Assembly (NCBI RefSeq): GCF_010015445.1
Contig: NC_053115.1
Span: 14,019,524 to 14,083,523 of the forward strand
Source of the DNA: Perca fluviatilis
Lineage: Eukaryota > Chordata > Actinopteri > Perciformes > Percidae
Direction of reading: 5' to 3'
Length of the DNA stretch: 64,000 nt
This document shows positions 1-12,992 of the stretch, one piece after another. Made by a program: the position numbers and the translations under genes. The notes beneath the pieces are model-generated. The model saw only the letters and a program-made list of their open reading frames with translations, did no database searches and was not told the DNA's origin. The first letter of the stretch is position 1. Each line of letters opens with the position of its first letter.

Positions 1-45
1 GGGAGGGGCGACGGCCCCTTCATCCCTGCTTGCAGCTTAAATTTT
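1..45. repeat. fragment of a dispersed repeat
   Basis: The first 45 bases closely match a second copy at about 16,273-16,316 (both contain a GGGAGGGGCGA core followed by TTCATC and CTGCTTGCAGCTT). Two copies 16 kb apart point to the end of an interspersed element whose remainder lies outside the window. The family is not identified. Confidence 0.5.
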
Positions 46-599
46 AATTGTCATTGATTCATTTCATGTTGATCACCTAATTGATTTAGTTGGCCGTTTG
101 TTTTAACAGTGGTGTATTTAGATTCTAACATCGTGGAAAAGACGATGGGACACATTTTAACATACGGAATAGGGAAATAATCTTACTCGTTTTCTTGCCA
201 AGTGTTACATGAGAAGATCAGTATCACTCTCCAGGGTTTTCCCTAGCTTTTCAAAGTGCATGTGACATCATGTGATCATTTGCATATTAGTGAGGTCATC
301 ACACCCATTATTTTGCATCCTGCTTAGTAGTTATCGGTTGCAGTCACAGACTGTAAAAATAAGTCTGTGGTTGCAACGAGGGAGAGATCACTAAAGCAAA
401 ACTTGGAGGAGCAGCTTGTCACTAAAATGAGAATAGCTGGTCCACCTTAAAAGTCAGCCCACCTTAAGTTAGTGAGCTTGTGCTGAAGTTGTCGCTAGCT
501 CCGTGGCTGCTAACCCCTTAATAAAAAAAAAAAACTTAAGCGCTGGGCCTAAGCCGTGTGACAGGAAAAACCCTGCTCTCACATCTGTATGGTAAATGT

Positions 600-830
600 T
601 TAGCTGAGCCAGCTAGTCAGCTTAGCATAAAGACTGGACGCAGAATGAAACAGGCAGCCCGTGAAAATGTAACCGAATCAACATCTCTAGCTCACTAATT
701 AACACGTTATATGTCTTTTGTTTAATCAATTTGTAGTTTTATGGGGGTTTATGTGCCAGAATGTCAGGGCGGAGGCCAATAACTTCCTGAAGTCTTCACT
801 GGTTGCCTGGCAACTGGTCTGTATTGTGCT
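600..830. repeat. dispersed teleost repeat fragment
   Basis: The stretch contains GCTTAGCATAAAGACTGGA, then AGCTCACTAATTAACACG and GGTTGCCTGGCAACTGG. I recognise this series as a common interspersed repeat of percomorph genomes. Ends and family are uncertain; the call rests on memory of the consensus. Confidence 0.45.
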
Positions 831-1103
831 TCTCTAGTTCATGTAGTCTGTCTAAAACATACGCTGTTTATTTCCTCACGTCACACAAGACTTATGATCG
901 GGCCAAATCACCGGCTCAGTGTGAACCCCCTGTCATTTGAACTCTGATAACACACCCGTCTGTTTGTATTATGCAGCCAAGCCAAGTGTCATCTGTTGCA
1001 TCAGGCCCAGTGAGGAATTTTACAACACGAAGCATAAGGTGTCAGAAGGGAGGAGTTAGTGAAGCCACCTCAAAGGGACAGATAGAGATATAGGGTGTCA
1101 AAT

Positions 1104-2145
1104 AGGGCTGAACAATTTTTGAAAAATAATCTAATTATGATTTTTCCCAAATATTGCGATTGTGATTTAATATGCAATTCTTTTTTAAGCTCTTTGTCTT
1201 CTGTATTATTCAACAAAGACAAACAATAAATCATTGTATAGTATGAACAACACAAGATTAGATAGATTAAACAAACTGGTGTGTATGTATGTGATGATGA
1301 AATTAGGTGATCCATGAATTTATATGAATATTTTATTTAACTACAATCACAGTAGTATATTGAGCACTAGGTAATCGCGTTTTAACATATCGCGATATTA
1401 TTGCAAATGCAATTAATTGTTGACAAAATTATATAATTAAGCTATATATTCAACAACAAAACGGATGCGTGAGATAAAGCTGTTTTCACACATACAGGTA
1501 ATTCACTTCTCGTTCCTCGCCTAAACATTCAAATCATTTTGACTTTAGTCGCACAACATTGCCCCTATTTTCACCTGTTGCTGACTAATGTACATTAACA
1601 TCCCACGGTCTCTTGAATGTAGCATACCTGTAGCAAGCTCCCTTGTAGTAACTAGCGGTAAAAAAACGAGCGCCGTGCTACAAAGCGGCTATTGCTTGTT
1701 GTTTAAGCCGCTACAGACCTCTGTCACAGCTCGGTCATATCAGCGGCATTTAGTAGATGTGTTGAGCCGCGAGGGAGTTCCTCGACACCGGCTCCGGTGC
1801 TCTGTCCGGTCAGCTGTAGCTGGTGGTTCAGTTATCTGAGAATAGGTGACTGTCAGCCGGGTACAGAGCACCACGAGCTGCCGGTCATTTTGACGGAGTT
1901 TACGGTTAAGTAAGTAATGAAACGACTAGTTAAGAAAATAACTAATGTTAGTCCCTGTCGCTGCCATGTTGTTTGTGTATCTCTATGGCAAACGCGCGGG
2001 GGGAGGGCTGAGCCCGTTCGGAACTACGGGAGCCCAGAGGGAAGCGTTGGCGAATGCTGGAGAAAACCGATTTTTCATTTAAACAAATCAACGTTAACTA
2101 CACATTCGAGTTAATCGATGAAATTGATTTATCGCCCAGCTCTAG
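1104..2145. mobile_element. degenerate hAT-like DNA transposon remnant
   Basis: The left end reads TAGGGCTGAACAAT. The right end, read on the minus strand, is TAGAGCTGGGCGAT, so the termini are imperfect inverted repeats of a type common among fish hAT-like elements. The sequence next to the ends is AT-rich and the centre (about 1,700-2,050) is GC-richer. No matching 8-bp target duplication was found, so the element is old, rearranged or composite. Short open frames in the centre show no known domain. Confidence 0.45.
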
Positions 2146-2685
2146 CAGGAAGTGAAACAGCGAGAACATCCAGTCAATTTACCGAAATACACCTTACACT
2201 GTATATGTCTCTTCTACAACATCACGGACCACAAGAGATTAATCTTGGAGGTGGAAAAACATAATGGACATCACTGAACAAAACCATGGCACAGCCGGCC
2301 AACAGCGCAGACCTGGTGGAAAATCTGGGTGAGCATAATCTTATGAATTGTTTGAAAGGAGTGTGCAACAGGTTGACCAAAAATGTTATGTTATGATAAT
2401 ACAATTTAGTTTTTAGTTTAGCGGATAGGCTGCTGAGCCAGGCTGTGCTGCTGTACAACCAGACACTCTGAATCACTGAAGTAAAAAATGGAGAAAGTAA
2501 AGGCGCTGCTGTATCTTTTTACAAATAATAATTAAGTCTGTACACCTACGAATTCCCAACACTCTACTCCCTCCCCTTTCCATGCAGGTCTTCCAGTCTG
2601 TATTAGGAAGTGAGACAACTGTTTTTGTGTATCGTGCAGATGTTGTACTCTCTCTCTTCCCCTTCCCTTGTCCTTTGTCAGCCAC

Positions 2686-3092
2686 TAGGGCTGTGACGGT
2701 GCAGCGGTGAAGAAGCAACGCAATCACTGCAATATGGACGTTAACCGCAACCCCCTGTTACGAGGGTAGCGTAAGTTAGAGCGAGAATGTATTGAGTGAG
2801 TGACGTCAGGGCCTGTGTGTTCGCAAGGAGAGCGAGCGGTGAGAGTAGCATGTGTGCGGCTGTGAGGAAAAGTGACAAAAAGATAGCAAAGACAATGTAA
2901 AGTGAGTTAAAAGTGAACAATAAAACAAGCTTCTCAAGACATGGTGGCTTAATATGTTGTCAATACTGCCCGTAAAGTGAAGGGTGTTACCCCCCCAAAA
3001 AACATTGGCTTAAACCTTACAACATATGTTGCGGTGATGATGGCATCGCGGTAGTGTCACCGCCGGTATTACGGTTATCGTCACAACCCTAT
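2686..3092. mobile_element. small non-autonomous hAT-like element
   Basis: The left end TAGGGCTGTGACGGT and the minus-strand reading of the right end, TAGGGTTGTGACGAT, form an imperfect 15-bp terminal inverted repeat about 400 bp apart. There is no coding capacity. No clean target-site duplication is visible. Confidence 0.5.
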
Positions 3093-4674
3093 GAATGTGT
3101 ATTGTCTACTAGGACAATTACTAGAACTGGTGTAGCTTTATTCTTACTGGTGATATCTTCAAAACATGGAGCAGTCCTTTAGACAATGAAGAATTTTGTC
3201 CTTCAAAGGTGTGTTCAAACTGAATGTGTGGGTTGCCAAGAAGAAAAGGACGAAAAAGTGGGATGAGGACCATAAAGGCATAACTTTCTAAAGTTCAAGA
3301 CCGTTAAAGCACAGAGTGTTTGAAGGAGGAAAGCCACTGTTTTTAAAGGAATACAAAGACTATCAACTGAAATAAAGTGTGGAGTGTGGATCGGGAAATG
3401 CCTGTGTGTGGAACACTAGACAGACGCGGACCCTCAATAGAATATGCATAGAACCGCGTGTGCGCTGAAGCAGAAAGTATGTTGGAGGCTTTACTAGGAA
3501 CGTGTTCACCAACTGTGTGTGGATCATATGTTTATCTGTTAGCTAAGACTGACTAATCAGTTATCAGGAACTCTGTTTATTGTCTTACAGTCTCGTAGTG
3601 AAGTCATATAACCGTTCATACAGCACAGATTTTTCAATAAAGTTGAAACCTTTTCAACTTGTGTGGATGCAGCATCACCTACTTTGTGCTGCCCTGTATG
3701 AATTCAGGCCTATTTTTGTACACTTGTCTTTGCATTGTCTTTATATTTATGCCATTGCACTTACATAAAATAGTTCCCTTTTGTAGCCACATAAAAAATT
3801 GAAGTTGTTTATATGCATTACATACACTCAATACATGATTAATACCAGTGTACACATGCATACACACGGATATCTGTTGGTCTCGTGGCCTAGCAGATGT
3901 CTTTAATCAGATCATGTCCTACTAACATACAAACATGTTTGCTGCTTCACCGAGCGCACAATGTACAAATCACATACATGAAGAGACACCTCTTATAATA
4001 TTGTTAAACCCTTTTGTCAGGTTAAGCGTCTTTTCTGATTGAGCCAAGCTTAACCTGTCACCCCTCAATAATCTTGCCTCCACAGAATTTCACTGCCCCA
4101 TCACTCTCAGTACAATATTTCTTTCTGGTTTCACCATATCAACCCTGGACTTTTCTTGGCTGATGAGTGGCAGGTGGAGGATTGGTGGTCCTTCAGCTTA
4201 CCCCCCTCCCACCTCCCACAGTCATGCCTCGGGTTCAGGAGCTTTTGTGATTGCTAGAGGAAGTGTATTGTGTGCCCATCTGCCCCCCCTCATCTCCCTC
4301 TTTCTCCAAAAGCTTCAGTGTTTACCATCAAAGGGCCAGCAGCAGATGTGGGTCTATGCAGTCACACAAGCCCCATCAGAAGTTATGGGGGTGTGTTCTC
4401 GGGGGGGGGGGGGTCTTCTTGTGCGCGTATACGATTGCGCATGTGTTAAGAAGACGGTGTGAAGTCTTTGTTTATGGAGGGAAGTCTGCTATATTTAGAT
4501 GTGGTAATATTAGTTTTGGTGCATGATTCTTGTTTCCAGTGCATGCATATATCTATCTTATAGTTCCTCTTGGCCATCAGAGCAGTTACATCAGGGTAAC
4601 AATTCAGAAAAATCTCAAAACTTCTTTGTGCATAACTGAGCAAACTAAACACTTTATTTAAAGATTATTTTTTT

Positions 4675-5640
4675 GGGCATTTTCAGGCCTTTATTTCCAC
4701 AGGACAGATGAAGACATAAAAGGGGAGAGAGAGGGGGAATGACATTAGTGTTTAATTTTGTCACCTATTTTTTATTTAGTCTTAGTCTTCTGCAAAATGT
4801 CCTTTTTAGTTTTAGTCATATTTAGTCATTCACATATATTTTTCTCTTAGTCAAGTTTTAGTCGACTAAAAGTCGCGTCATGTTAGTCTAGTTTTAGTCA
4901 AAAGACAACTCAAGGTATCTTAGTCAAGTCAAAACTAGTCTTTTTTTAAATAACAAATTATTTCTGAGATTATTTCTGATAACCATTTCAGTCAAATAGT
5001 TATATAAAAATAAATTATATAAAGTTATATAAATATCGAGCCTCTTCCTTATTTCACCAGTAAATTCCTGTTAAACGACAAAAACAACCACTGAATGGGA
5101 AAATGGAATTTTACAGTAATATTGAACGCAACACGAGCCTGGCGAGGCAAGTTTGAAGTGAACGCAACATATGTGTTGTTTTTCAGACACCGGCAGCTGC
5201 AGACTGTCGTACGTCCCCCTGTTGTTATCCTCTACAGTGAAATACAGACAAACTTTTACACAGTTTAGCTGTCAGCATTTTAACCTGCTGCCAAGTGTAG
5301 TGTTAACTTACAATTATCATGTCTTCGAATCGATATCTCGATACATCACGATGCATCAAATACATGTTTCTATTAAAGCCATGTAGGATATTTAATTTTA
5401 TAGCTTTTCAAGCTTCAAAAACTAAACATTCTGAAGTGCTCTAATACTAAACAAATTGGATACATAAAACTACAGCACTGAGCACATGGCACTTCCTGAA
5501 TGTGCAAAACATAACAGAATATGTAAACAGAAATGTTGTTAGGCCTACATTAAATTGTAAACAGAAATAATCGATTATGAGCCTGCCGATTATCGATGCA
5601 GCATCGTCCATGTCCACGATTCGATGCATGCACACTTCTA
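4675..5640. repeat. cluster of dispersed repeat fragments
   Basis: Several old fragments lie together: an AGGCCTTTATTT...GGGGAGAGAGAGGGGGAATGACA segment (4,685-4,743), a TTAGTC/GACTAAA-rich segment (4,775-4,945), and a segment with ATCGATA/ATGCATC motifs (5,325-5,635). These are familiar teleost interspersed sequences, but no complete element with matching ends could be delimited. Confidence 0.35.
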
Positions 5641-7226
5641 CTACCAACTGAGCTAACCCGGCCACCAACCTAAACATTTGTACATTACTTACTATTATTT
5701 ATTAGTTAGTGATGTCACTTGAAACAGTGTTGCAGTTGATGCAAAGACCTAAAGGCTATTAGCTAGCAACAATTTGATGGCAAATTTGAATCAGACGATT
5801 CTTATTCTAAGTGTGTTTGTTTGTAGCCTTAAATTCATGAGTCAAAGAAACCCAATGTGCAGTAAGACATTTGACAAGTCCTTCTCATCCTTCCACACAC
5901 ACAGATGTTTAAGAGCGTTGATCTGGCCTCTTGCCCCAACATAGACCCGATGTGGTGTTGTTGACTTAGTTGTGATTCCAGATGCAGTCAGGCAGGCAAT
6001 ATCTTTGGGCTAGTAGTACTTAGCAAATGCTGAGCCTATGATGGTAAGCTAAGTAGAGATAGGGGAGATAACAGAACTTTGAACAGAGAAAGGATTTTAC
6101 AATAAAAACAGGGCTTTGAAGATTCATTTTTTGGATGCATCAGAGTTTTTATGTCCAGAATCTTACTGCGTACATGCAGATGAACAGTGCCAGTACCCAG
6201 AGGTCCCCGTTTACCCGCCGGTAAAACTCCGCTGGATGACTCACGTCAGCTGGTTGGAAATCTGCGACTTTTCCTCCTTAGCGTTCCCAACGCTCTTTTA
6301 GTTGCGTCATCCTCCCTAGCTCCGCCCTCTTGTCCAAATGCAGTCACGGCCAAAATGCAAACTGCTGGCTTCAAAACAGCAGTCCGCAAACCAATGGGTG
6401 ACGTTATGTCTATGCTGTCAGTGCTGTTGGTGTTTTCAAACTCATCTTTCAGACGAAGATAGCATGATTTGAAGTGGAGGACTATTTATAAATGAGCCTG
6501 ATAACCACCAACTCTCTAAAGATGCTAATAATTTCATTGTAACTGCATGTGGCTATTATGGCTGATCTTTGTGAATTGGACTGTTTTTGCAACAAAGCTC
6601 ATTTAAGCAGCCAGTTTTGTGCCTTATGTATGCATATTGCCTAATTAAATGGCTTTGAGAAGCCACAAAGCAGCACAATCTTTTTTTCCTGTCAGTTTTG
6701 GCAGTCAAACTATTTTGTTCAATTTCTGTGACATAATCCTTGATTATGCGGCACTTTTTCTTAAAAAATGCGATGGAATATGCGGGATATTTATGCAATT
6801 TTATGTGATGAAATTGCGGGAACTTGCAAAAAATGCGGGAACTTGCAAAAACTGTGGTTTGATTAAAAAGTGATTCGCCCAACACACTGCTTTTTTTAAA
6901 CTTAATTTCCAAAAATAGTTTACAGATATTCAGTCATTGCAAATAGTAAAAAAATAAGATACAACAATATATACAAATAATATAATATTAAAGTAAAAAT
7001 AAAAGTAATAGTCTAAACAGAGAGAAATAAAAGATACAAAAGAGACAGACTTTCAAAAATCGTTAATAATATAGACAGCAAGAGCACTTTCAGATAATAT
7101 CAGATATTAAGATAGCTTTCTTATTGGATACCAACTTAAGAGACTCAAAGTACATGTCAAATTCAACCTCCAACAGCCTGCTTTTTGATGATGTTCACGC
7201 AGAGCCATATCACTCTGATCCATGTG

Positions 7227-7535
7227 TTCACGTCGCATAATTACGTCACTTCATAACGTTCCCATGGCAACAGGGGAAAATGGCTGCTCTTGTGTGAAGT
7301 AAACGCAACATTTTTTCAACTTTCTGCTAAGATATGTGACTTTTTTGCAACGAAAATGTGGGGATTATGAAATCATGCAAGCACCGCATATTTTGCGCGG
7401 AAATCGGCAATTTATGCGGCGAAAGTGCGGCATATTTGAAAAAATGCGCCCCCCGCATGAATATGCGGACTTTTGCAGATTATGCATTGAATTATGCGAT
7501 CGCATAATCGCGTTTTTCTGGATGGACTGTACATT
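7227..7535. repeat. dispersed repeat, copy 1 (paired with 18,901-19,203)
   Basis: About 300 bp that align end to end with 18,901-19,203. Shared parts include CGTTCCCATGGCAACAGGGG, GTAAACGCAACATTTTT, an ATGCGG-rich centre, and the end TTTTTCTGGA-GGACTG. The end, read on the minus strand, starts ACAGTCC, as in a known group of fish DNA transposons. Related sequence continues left to about 6,575. Confidence 0.6.
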
Positions 7536-7704
7536 GTTATGGCACAGATGCTGTGGCCACACCAACAGTTAACTGGAGAGATACCAGATCTGTCATCAAG
7601 CTGTTTGTGCCGCAGCACAGTATGACTATTTGAGAATTTTTAATATATTATGCAGAACATGCTGTTGTTCATTCCTGCAGTTTAAACTTTTATAAATCTA
7701 TTTA

Positions 7705-7784
7705 CTGTATTTTCCGCACTATAAGGCGCACTTAAAAGCCTTTAATTTTCTCAAAAACGACAGTGCGCCTTATAATCTGGAGCG

Positions 7785-7855
<71 letters not shown>

Positions 7856-8711
7856 CTCTTTTTAAAGCATTAAATATTCGAAATATACAGCCATGCGACA
7901 CACCAATTGAAAGCTTAGCCTCTAATGAGTAATTTAAGCCCACATACAAAGCATACGATGATTTATAGCAGTTACACAACTGTTACAAAGTAAACAATTT
8001 ACAATAAAACAATTCAGCCATAATCTGCGCAGCTGTCGAGAGTGCATCCATACCTGATTTCGTTGTCCTTTCAGCAACAAAGTGGTATTTTGGCCAAAAC
8101 TTGATTTTCATAAATCCACAAAAGTCCAAGGAAATGTAATATCCAAGCTTTATATTCCAAAACGATCTGTTCGCCTCACAATGTTGAAGTTTCTGGCCGA
8201 ATCACAACGGAAAAACGCGTTTTCCATTTCCGCACTTGTCATCGCCGCTAGCTTCTCTGCCCAGCTTGCTACATGATCGATGTGGGCGTCATCGTATTCC
8301 CTAGCTTCTAAGCTTTCGATTGGTAGCTCATATTAGCCAATCCGTTCAGGTTTGCCTCTGATATGGCCAATGGAAGCGGACAAGCCGATGACAACATGTC
8401 AGGGACCACGTTGAGACGATCGCCATTTCTCGGACCACTTAGATTTAAATGCTATAAGGAGGGAGTGAACGGAGTTGTCAGAACGCTTCATAAAGTTTGA
8501 CTTTATCTGACGGTTTTGTTGACATTCCCTTTAGCACAGCTCCATCTAGTGGATGCATAACGCAACCCCAGTCAAACGTTTGACTGCAGTATCTTCTATT
8601 CTATGCGCCTTATAATCCGGTGCGCCCTATATATGAAAAAAGTTCTAAAATAGGCCATTCATTGAAGGTGTGCCTTATAATCCGGTGCGCCTCATAGTGC
8701 GGAAAATACGG
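7705..8711. mobile_element. Tc1/mariner-type non-autonomous element with TA target sites
   Basis: The left end CTGTATTTTCCGCACTATAA and the minus-strand reading of the right end, CCGTATTTTCCGCACTATGA, are near-identical inverted repeats. Each end is bounded by TA (7,703-7,704 and 8,712-8,713). Subterminal GCGCCTTATAATC-type motifs recur inside both ends. The roughly 1 kb body has no transposase frame and carries a pure AT microsatellite near its left end. Confidence 0.7.
7788..7850. repeat. (AT)n microsatellite
   Basis: About 60 bp of uninterrupted TA repeat inside the left part of the TA-flanked element at 7,705-8,711. Confidence 0.95.
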
Positions 8712-9180
8712 TATATCATTCATATCTGTAGCAGAAGAAGATATACCTCCCAGTAGTAAAATAATATTGTCTGCCTATAAACGGATTATCAAATTTACCA
8801 CATGATTTTGTGGCTCACTTTCACTGTCAAAATCTTTTGTAAATGATCTATTTTTACTGTTTAAAATGTACACAACATTTTTGACACTTAGGTCAATACA
8901 TTATAGAGGGTTAAAGTATCATAGGATCACAGTGCATCAATTCTGTCCATTGCCTAATGTTTTGTGTCCAAAGGGTCATTTGTCTTTTTGGGTGTTTCTT
9001 CACTCTGCTGTGACGCAGAAAATAAGATCCACCCTTGTTTGTTCTATCTCAAAGGGTGGTTGAACTGTGCAGTGTGTTGACTATTGAGATAAAGCAGAGA
9101 ATAGTACACCACTACGCCATACCAACTCTTCTTGGTAACAAAGACGGTCACTTTTTATTGGTCAGTCACTCACTGCACAA

Positions 9181-10080
9181 TAGGGGCGGGAATCACCAGG
9201 GGCCCCACGATACAATATTATTGCGATATTAAACATATTGCGATACTCTGCTATATTGCAATGTATTACCTTTGTTCCAACTTCAAATTATGTCCCCAAA
9301 GGAAAACTTTGTCAACATCAGTTTTATCTAAAAAATAAATGTCTCTGCACCACCTAGTGGACTGAAAAAGCAATTGATTTTATTATTCTAGTACCAAGAA
9401 GTTTTCATGTGCAATTTATAGAATAAAACACAGTCTTTGCTGTCTCTTTCCTCTCACTTTTCTCTCACACAGCTGTGTTTAATCATCATTGAATCTGCCC
9501 TCTGAATTACGCTACCCCATGGAAGTATTAAGCACGCCCCTCGTAGTAACGTCCACAAAAGATTACCAGTAACCAGTCCGTCTGTTTAGGCAGTAGCACG
9601 TGTGTTGCGTATGGTCACGTGACTATCAGAAGTGTAGAGGGGTTCAGAGCATGCAGACTGAGATTGCACAAAGTATATTTTGTAACTTAATCATAATTTA
9701 ACTTAACTTAATTTATTATATAACCATCACATTCAAGATGTGTGTAATCTTGAATGTGATGGTTATATAATAACTAGTGATTAAGTTACAAAATCGTTTA
9801 TAAGGGCATATAAAATTTATTAATTTAATAAGAATTTGTATTATTTCATTTTCTAAATTATGTTATTTTAAAAAGTATTGCACATTTTAGTTTATGTATT
9901 ACTTCTTATGGATGTCGTTTAACTTTAAAAGTAAAAAAAAATACACATTTAAAAATGTTAGTAGCTGATTTTCTGCATTTTCCTTGATAATCAAGTAAAC
10001 TCACAATACCATTATATTGTAATTGCAGCATTGTAAATCGCAATATGACTTTTTCTCCAAATCGTGTATGACCGCCCCTA
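9181..10080. mobile_element. 900-bp non-autonomous DNA transposon containing a large hairpin
   Basis: The left end is TAGGGGCGGGAATCA; the right end read on the minus strand is TAGGGGCGGTCATAC. Subterminal ATTGCGATATT motifs recur at both ends. No 8-bp target duplication could be matched. The centre holds two nested perfect inverted repeats (9,678-9,793). No coding capacity. Confidence 0.55.
9678..9793. repeat. nested perfect hairpin
   Basis: The inner arms 9,713-9,739 and 9,747-9,773 are perfect 27-bp reverse complements around a 7-base loop. The outer arms 9,678-9,693 and 9,778-9,793 are perfect 16-bp reverse complements. The structure lies inside the 9,181-10,080 element. Confidence 0.9.
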
Positions 10081-12131
10081 GGGTTTGGCACGCAAGGGAA
10101 CTGTTGATTAATTACAAAGTTTAATCCTAGTGGGAAATACAGTTGTACTTCTGCTGTTACGTGAACAGGGGTGCAGCAAAGAGACGGAGCGAGACGACGT
10201 CGCCTCGGTAGCTTGTTCAGGTAATAGGCAGTCAAGGCAATGCCGATAAAGCGGTCGAAAACTCCACCCAGGCAACGCTCGCTGCAGTTGTAGGCTAGCT
10301 CGTGTCCTCTCACTGTGCCTTAAAAATCAGAAAGCATGTTTTATCACTAAAAGTTATATTAAAGAAGTATTGCTTCCACCAATAAGAAGGTAGCTGAGAA
10401 GTCTACTACTGATCTGCAGCTTTACAGTAACCAGGTTACCACAGTGCATGTAAACGCATTGTCGGATTTCCTATGTAACCTGTTTTTTTCTGATTAATCT
10501 GGTTTCTTATGTGCATTGTTAACATACTTTTGTGTGCCAGTCCTGACAGCATACTTTGAATACTCTGGCTCTCCCAGCACTCATTGCCTGCTGTAACGAT
10601 GCCCAGTGTTGTGTTGTGACCGTGAGTAGATATGGAATGTAATACAGCACACCATAGACAGATGATGACTCATTGTCAAAGCTACAAGGCTGAATTCTTC
10701 CAAGGATGTTTTACGGTTTTACTTGTGTTGTTGTATATCGTACTGTATAAATAAAGCTGAGCAAACCCTAGTGCTTAATTAACATTAAATTGTCACTTCT
10801 ACTTCACAATGTATACTTTGAGCGGCTGTACTACTGAAGAGTTGTACAAATCTGTGTAAATTTCTTCATACTTTAAATATTGAATTATTTGTGTTTTGAT
10901 ATCTTCTTTAGCAAAGGAAAACTAAAGTGTGGCCTCTGCTTTCCAAGTAAATAACACCAAAAAAGGATGGACTTCATAGAAAATTGCATGCAAAATGAAT
11001 ATGCATTAGGCCTATACGCCTGTAACAATTATTATTTAATTGTCTAATAGCAGTTTTTTTTAAGTAATCACAGTTTCTTTGTTTAATTGCTAACATTTGC
11101 TAAGGGCGTATGACTGTTGATGGTAATTGTTGATTTTGTTTCGATAAGCCAAATTGTATTTATATAAGTGATTATTGGGCGGACCGTTGAGCTATGCTAG
11201 CAAGAGGCACCTGTCACTTGTTGCCATATCAACTCCAAACATCCTGGGCTGTAGTGAGTCAAGCCAGAGATATTGAACACTTGTGTTTCTGGCCCAAAAT
11301 CTGCCCGACAAAGCCACTGATTTTATGTTCATTTAAGGAAAAAAATACTTTATTTTATGATAATAAAGAGCCTTGGTTTACTTTATAAGCCTTGGTCACA
11401 TAACCGTGATATAACTAAAAGATGTATCCTGGAATTCATTCAAAACTTGAATTTGTTTGAAAAAGTAATACATAAATAAATAAATAAATAAATATTTTTA
11501 AATTTGACTGAAAGAGACAATTATATCGTTAATCGTAATTATTTCTGAGACAATTTATTGTACAGCAAAATTTGGAGTTGTTACAGCTCTACCTATACCT
11601 TCATGTTTGTTTCTAAATTCAAATTCTCATTACAGTCTGTTTTTAAGGTGTAGCTGTGTAATCAATATGGTCTCTTTGACAAGATGGTTATCTTATATTT
11701 ACTTTTTGAGACCGGCTGAAGCTCGTAGTTCAGAAGTCCAGACCTATATTTAACTGTTTTATTACTGTAAAGGAGACGGCTAGTTTCCTGTAATGATCAC
11801 TGTGGCATTTGCTGTTATTTACAACTGACAAGGTCATAATACATGACCCTGTCCAAAGTAAGTTCTTCTGTTTACTAAATGGGGAGACCCAATTTTAAAA
11901 ACTCATACTTACCGACTGCTTTATTTAACTTACATGAGCATTATTGGGGTCCCTAGTTTTGTTATGTAAATTTTCAAAGATATGTCAAGGCTGTCCTATT
12001 TCTAGAAGTGAAGGCTTGTTGTAATGATTTGTGACTTAATCCTGTTGAGACACATTTATTATTTACCCCTCACACAGTAACGGCTGGTTTTATGCATTGC
12101 ATTTCTTCAGTTATGAGCGGTGTATGGCATG

Positions 12132-12992
12132 TAGGGCTTTGACTCCGAACTTCGTTATTCGAATATAATTCGAATATTAAAAAAAATAATGATATTCGAA
12201 CGAATATTAGCCAGCCCTTAATATTCGAACCTGTTATGGGCATTATTTTTTGTAAATGCGTTTGCTTGTAAACGTTGTTTTCAGTTCAGATTCCAACGCT
12301 TTTTCACACATTTCAAAATGTAACTACACGTCGCGGCGGAGCACGTCTCTCGGCCGTGGTTCGGTAGCGGTGAATTCCCCCCTAATTCTCAAAAAAGAAG
12401 GCAGGCTGGCCCAGGGCCAGGCCAGCTCAGCGGCGTCTTTCTCCCGTCGCGTTCCGCTGTCTCTCCTATCTACACCGGCGCCGCACCCTGTCCCTTCTCC
12501 CCTTTCTACCTGCCTGCTCAGTGCTGCTGCACATGAGGAGAGAGCACAGAGGGGAGGGCGGGGCTGCTCCTCAGTCACTCAACAGAAGAGAAAGTTGACT
12601 GTTTCGGCGGCTACAGGAGAGAAATACATTGCGTGCTCGCTGGACAATACTGGCGACTCTTTTTTTATTTTACAGAAAGTCGCCAGATTTGTCGCTAGTC
12701 GCTTTTGTGAAAAAGTCGCTAAGTTGGCAACACCGCCCACACACACTGGCTCGACGCACACACCAGCACACGAGTATAAACATCAGACCACTTACGTAGG
12801 CTACGGTGAAAGCTCCGAACTTCCTATCGAAAGCACACTGTTTGTGTTTAATCCAGGGTCTGACTTAATTTTTTTTTTTTAGACTGAAGGCATTTAATGG
12901 TCAAAATATTATTAATAAATATTCGAATATATTCGAATATTAATATAAAAACGAACTTCGAATATGATTTTTGGGCAAAAGTCAAAGCCCTA
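12132..12992. mobile_element. non-autonomous hAT element with intact 8-bp target duplication
   Basis: Perfect 13-bp terminal inverted repeats (TAGGGCTTTGACT) bound an 861-bp element. It is flanked on both sides by the same 8 bp, ATGGCATG (12,124-12,131 and 12,993-13,000), the duplication length typical of hAT transposons. Both ends carry TTCGAATATT-like subterminal repeats. A 208-codon open frame at 12,256-12,882 has no transposase motif; its composition follows the GC-rich centre and I do not regard it as a gene. Confidence 0.85.

Noticed and set aside
4163..4526. Overlapping plus-strand frames of 91-99 codons
   Set aside because: They cross a G homopolymer, have no splice context or recognisable domain, and sit among repeats.
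9906..10313. 135-codon minus-strand frame
   Set aside because: It straddles the right end of the transposon at 10,080 and shows no domain; no splice signals support it.
12256..12882. 208-codon open frame on the plus strand
   Set aside because: It lies entirely inside the hAT element at 12,132-12,992, has no recognisable domain and low-complexity composition. Treated as a chance frame in GC-rich transposon sequence.
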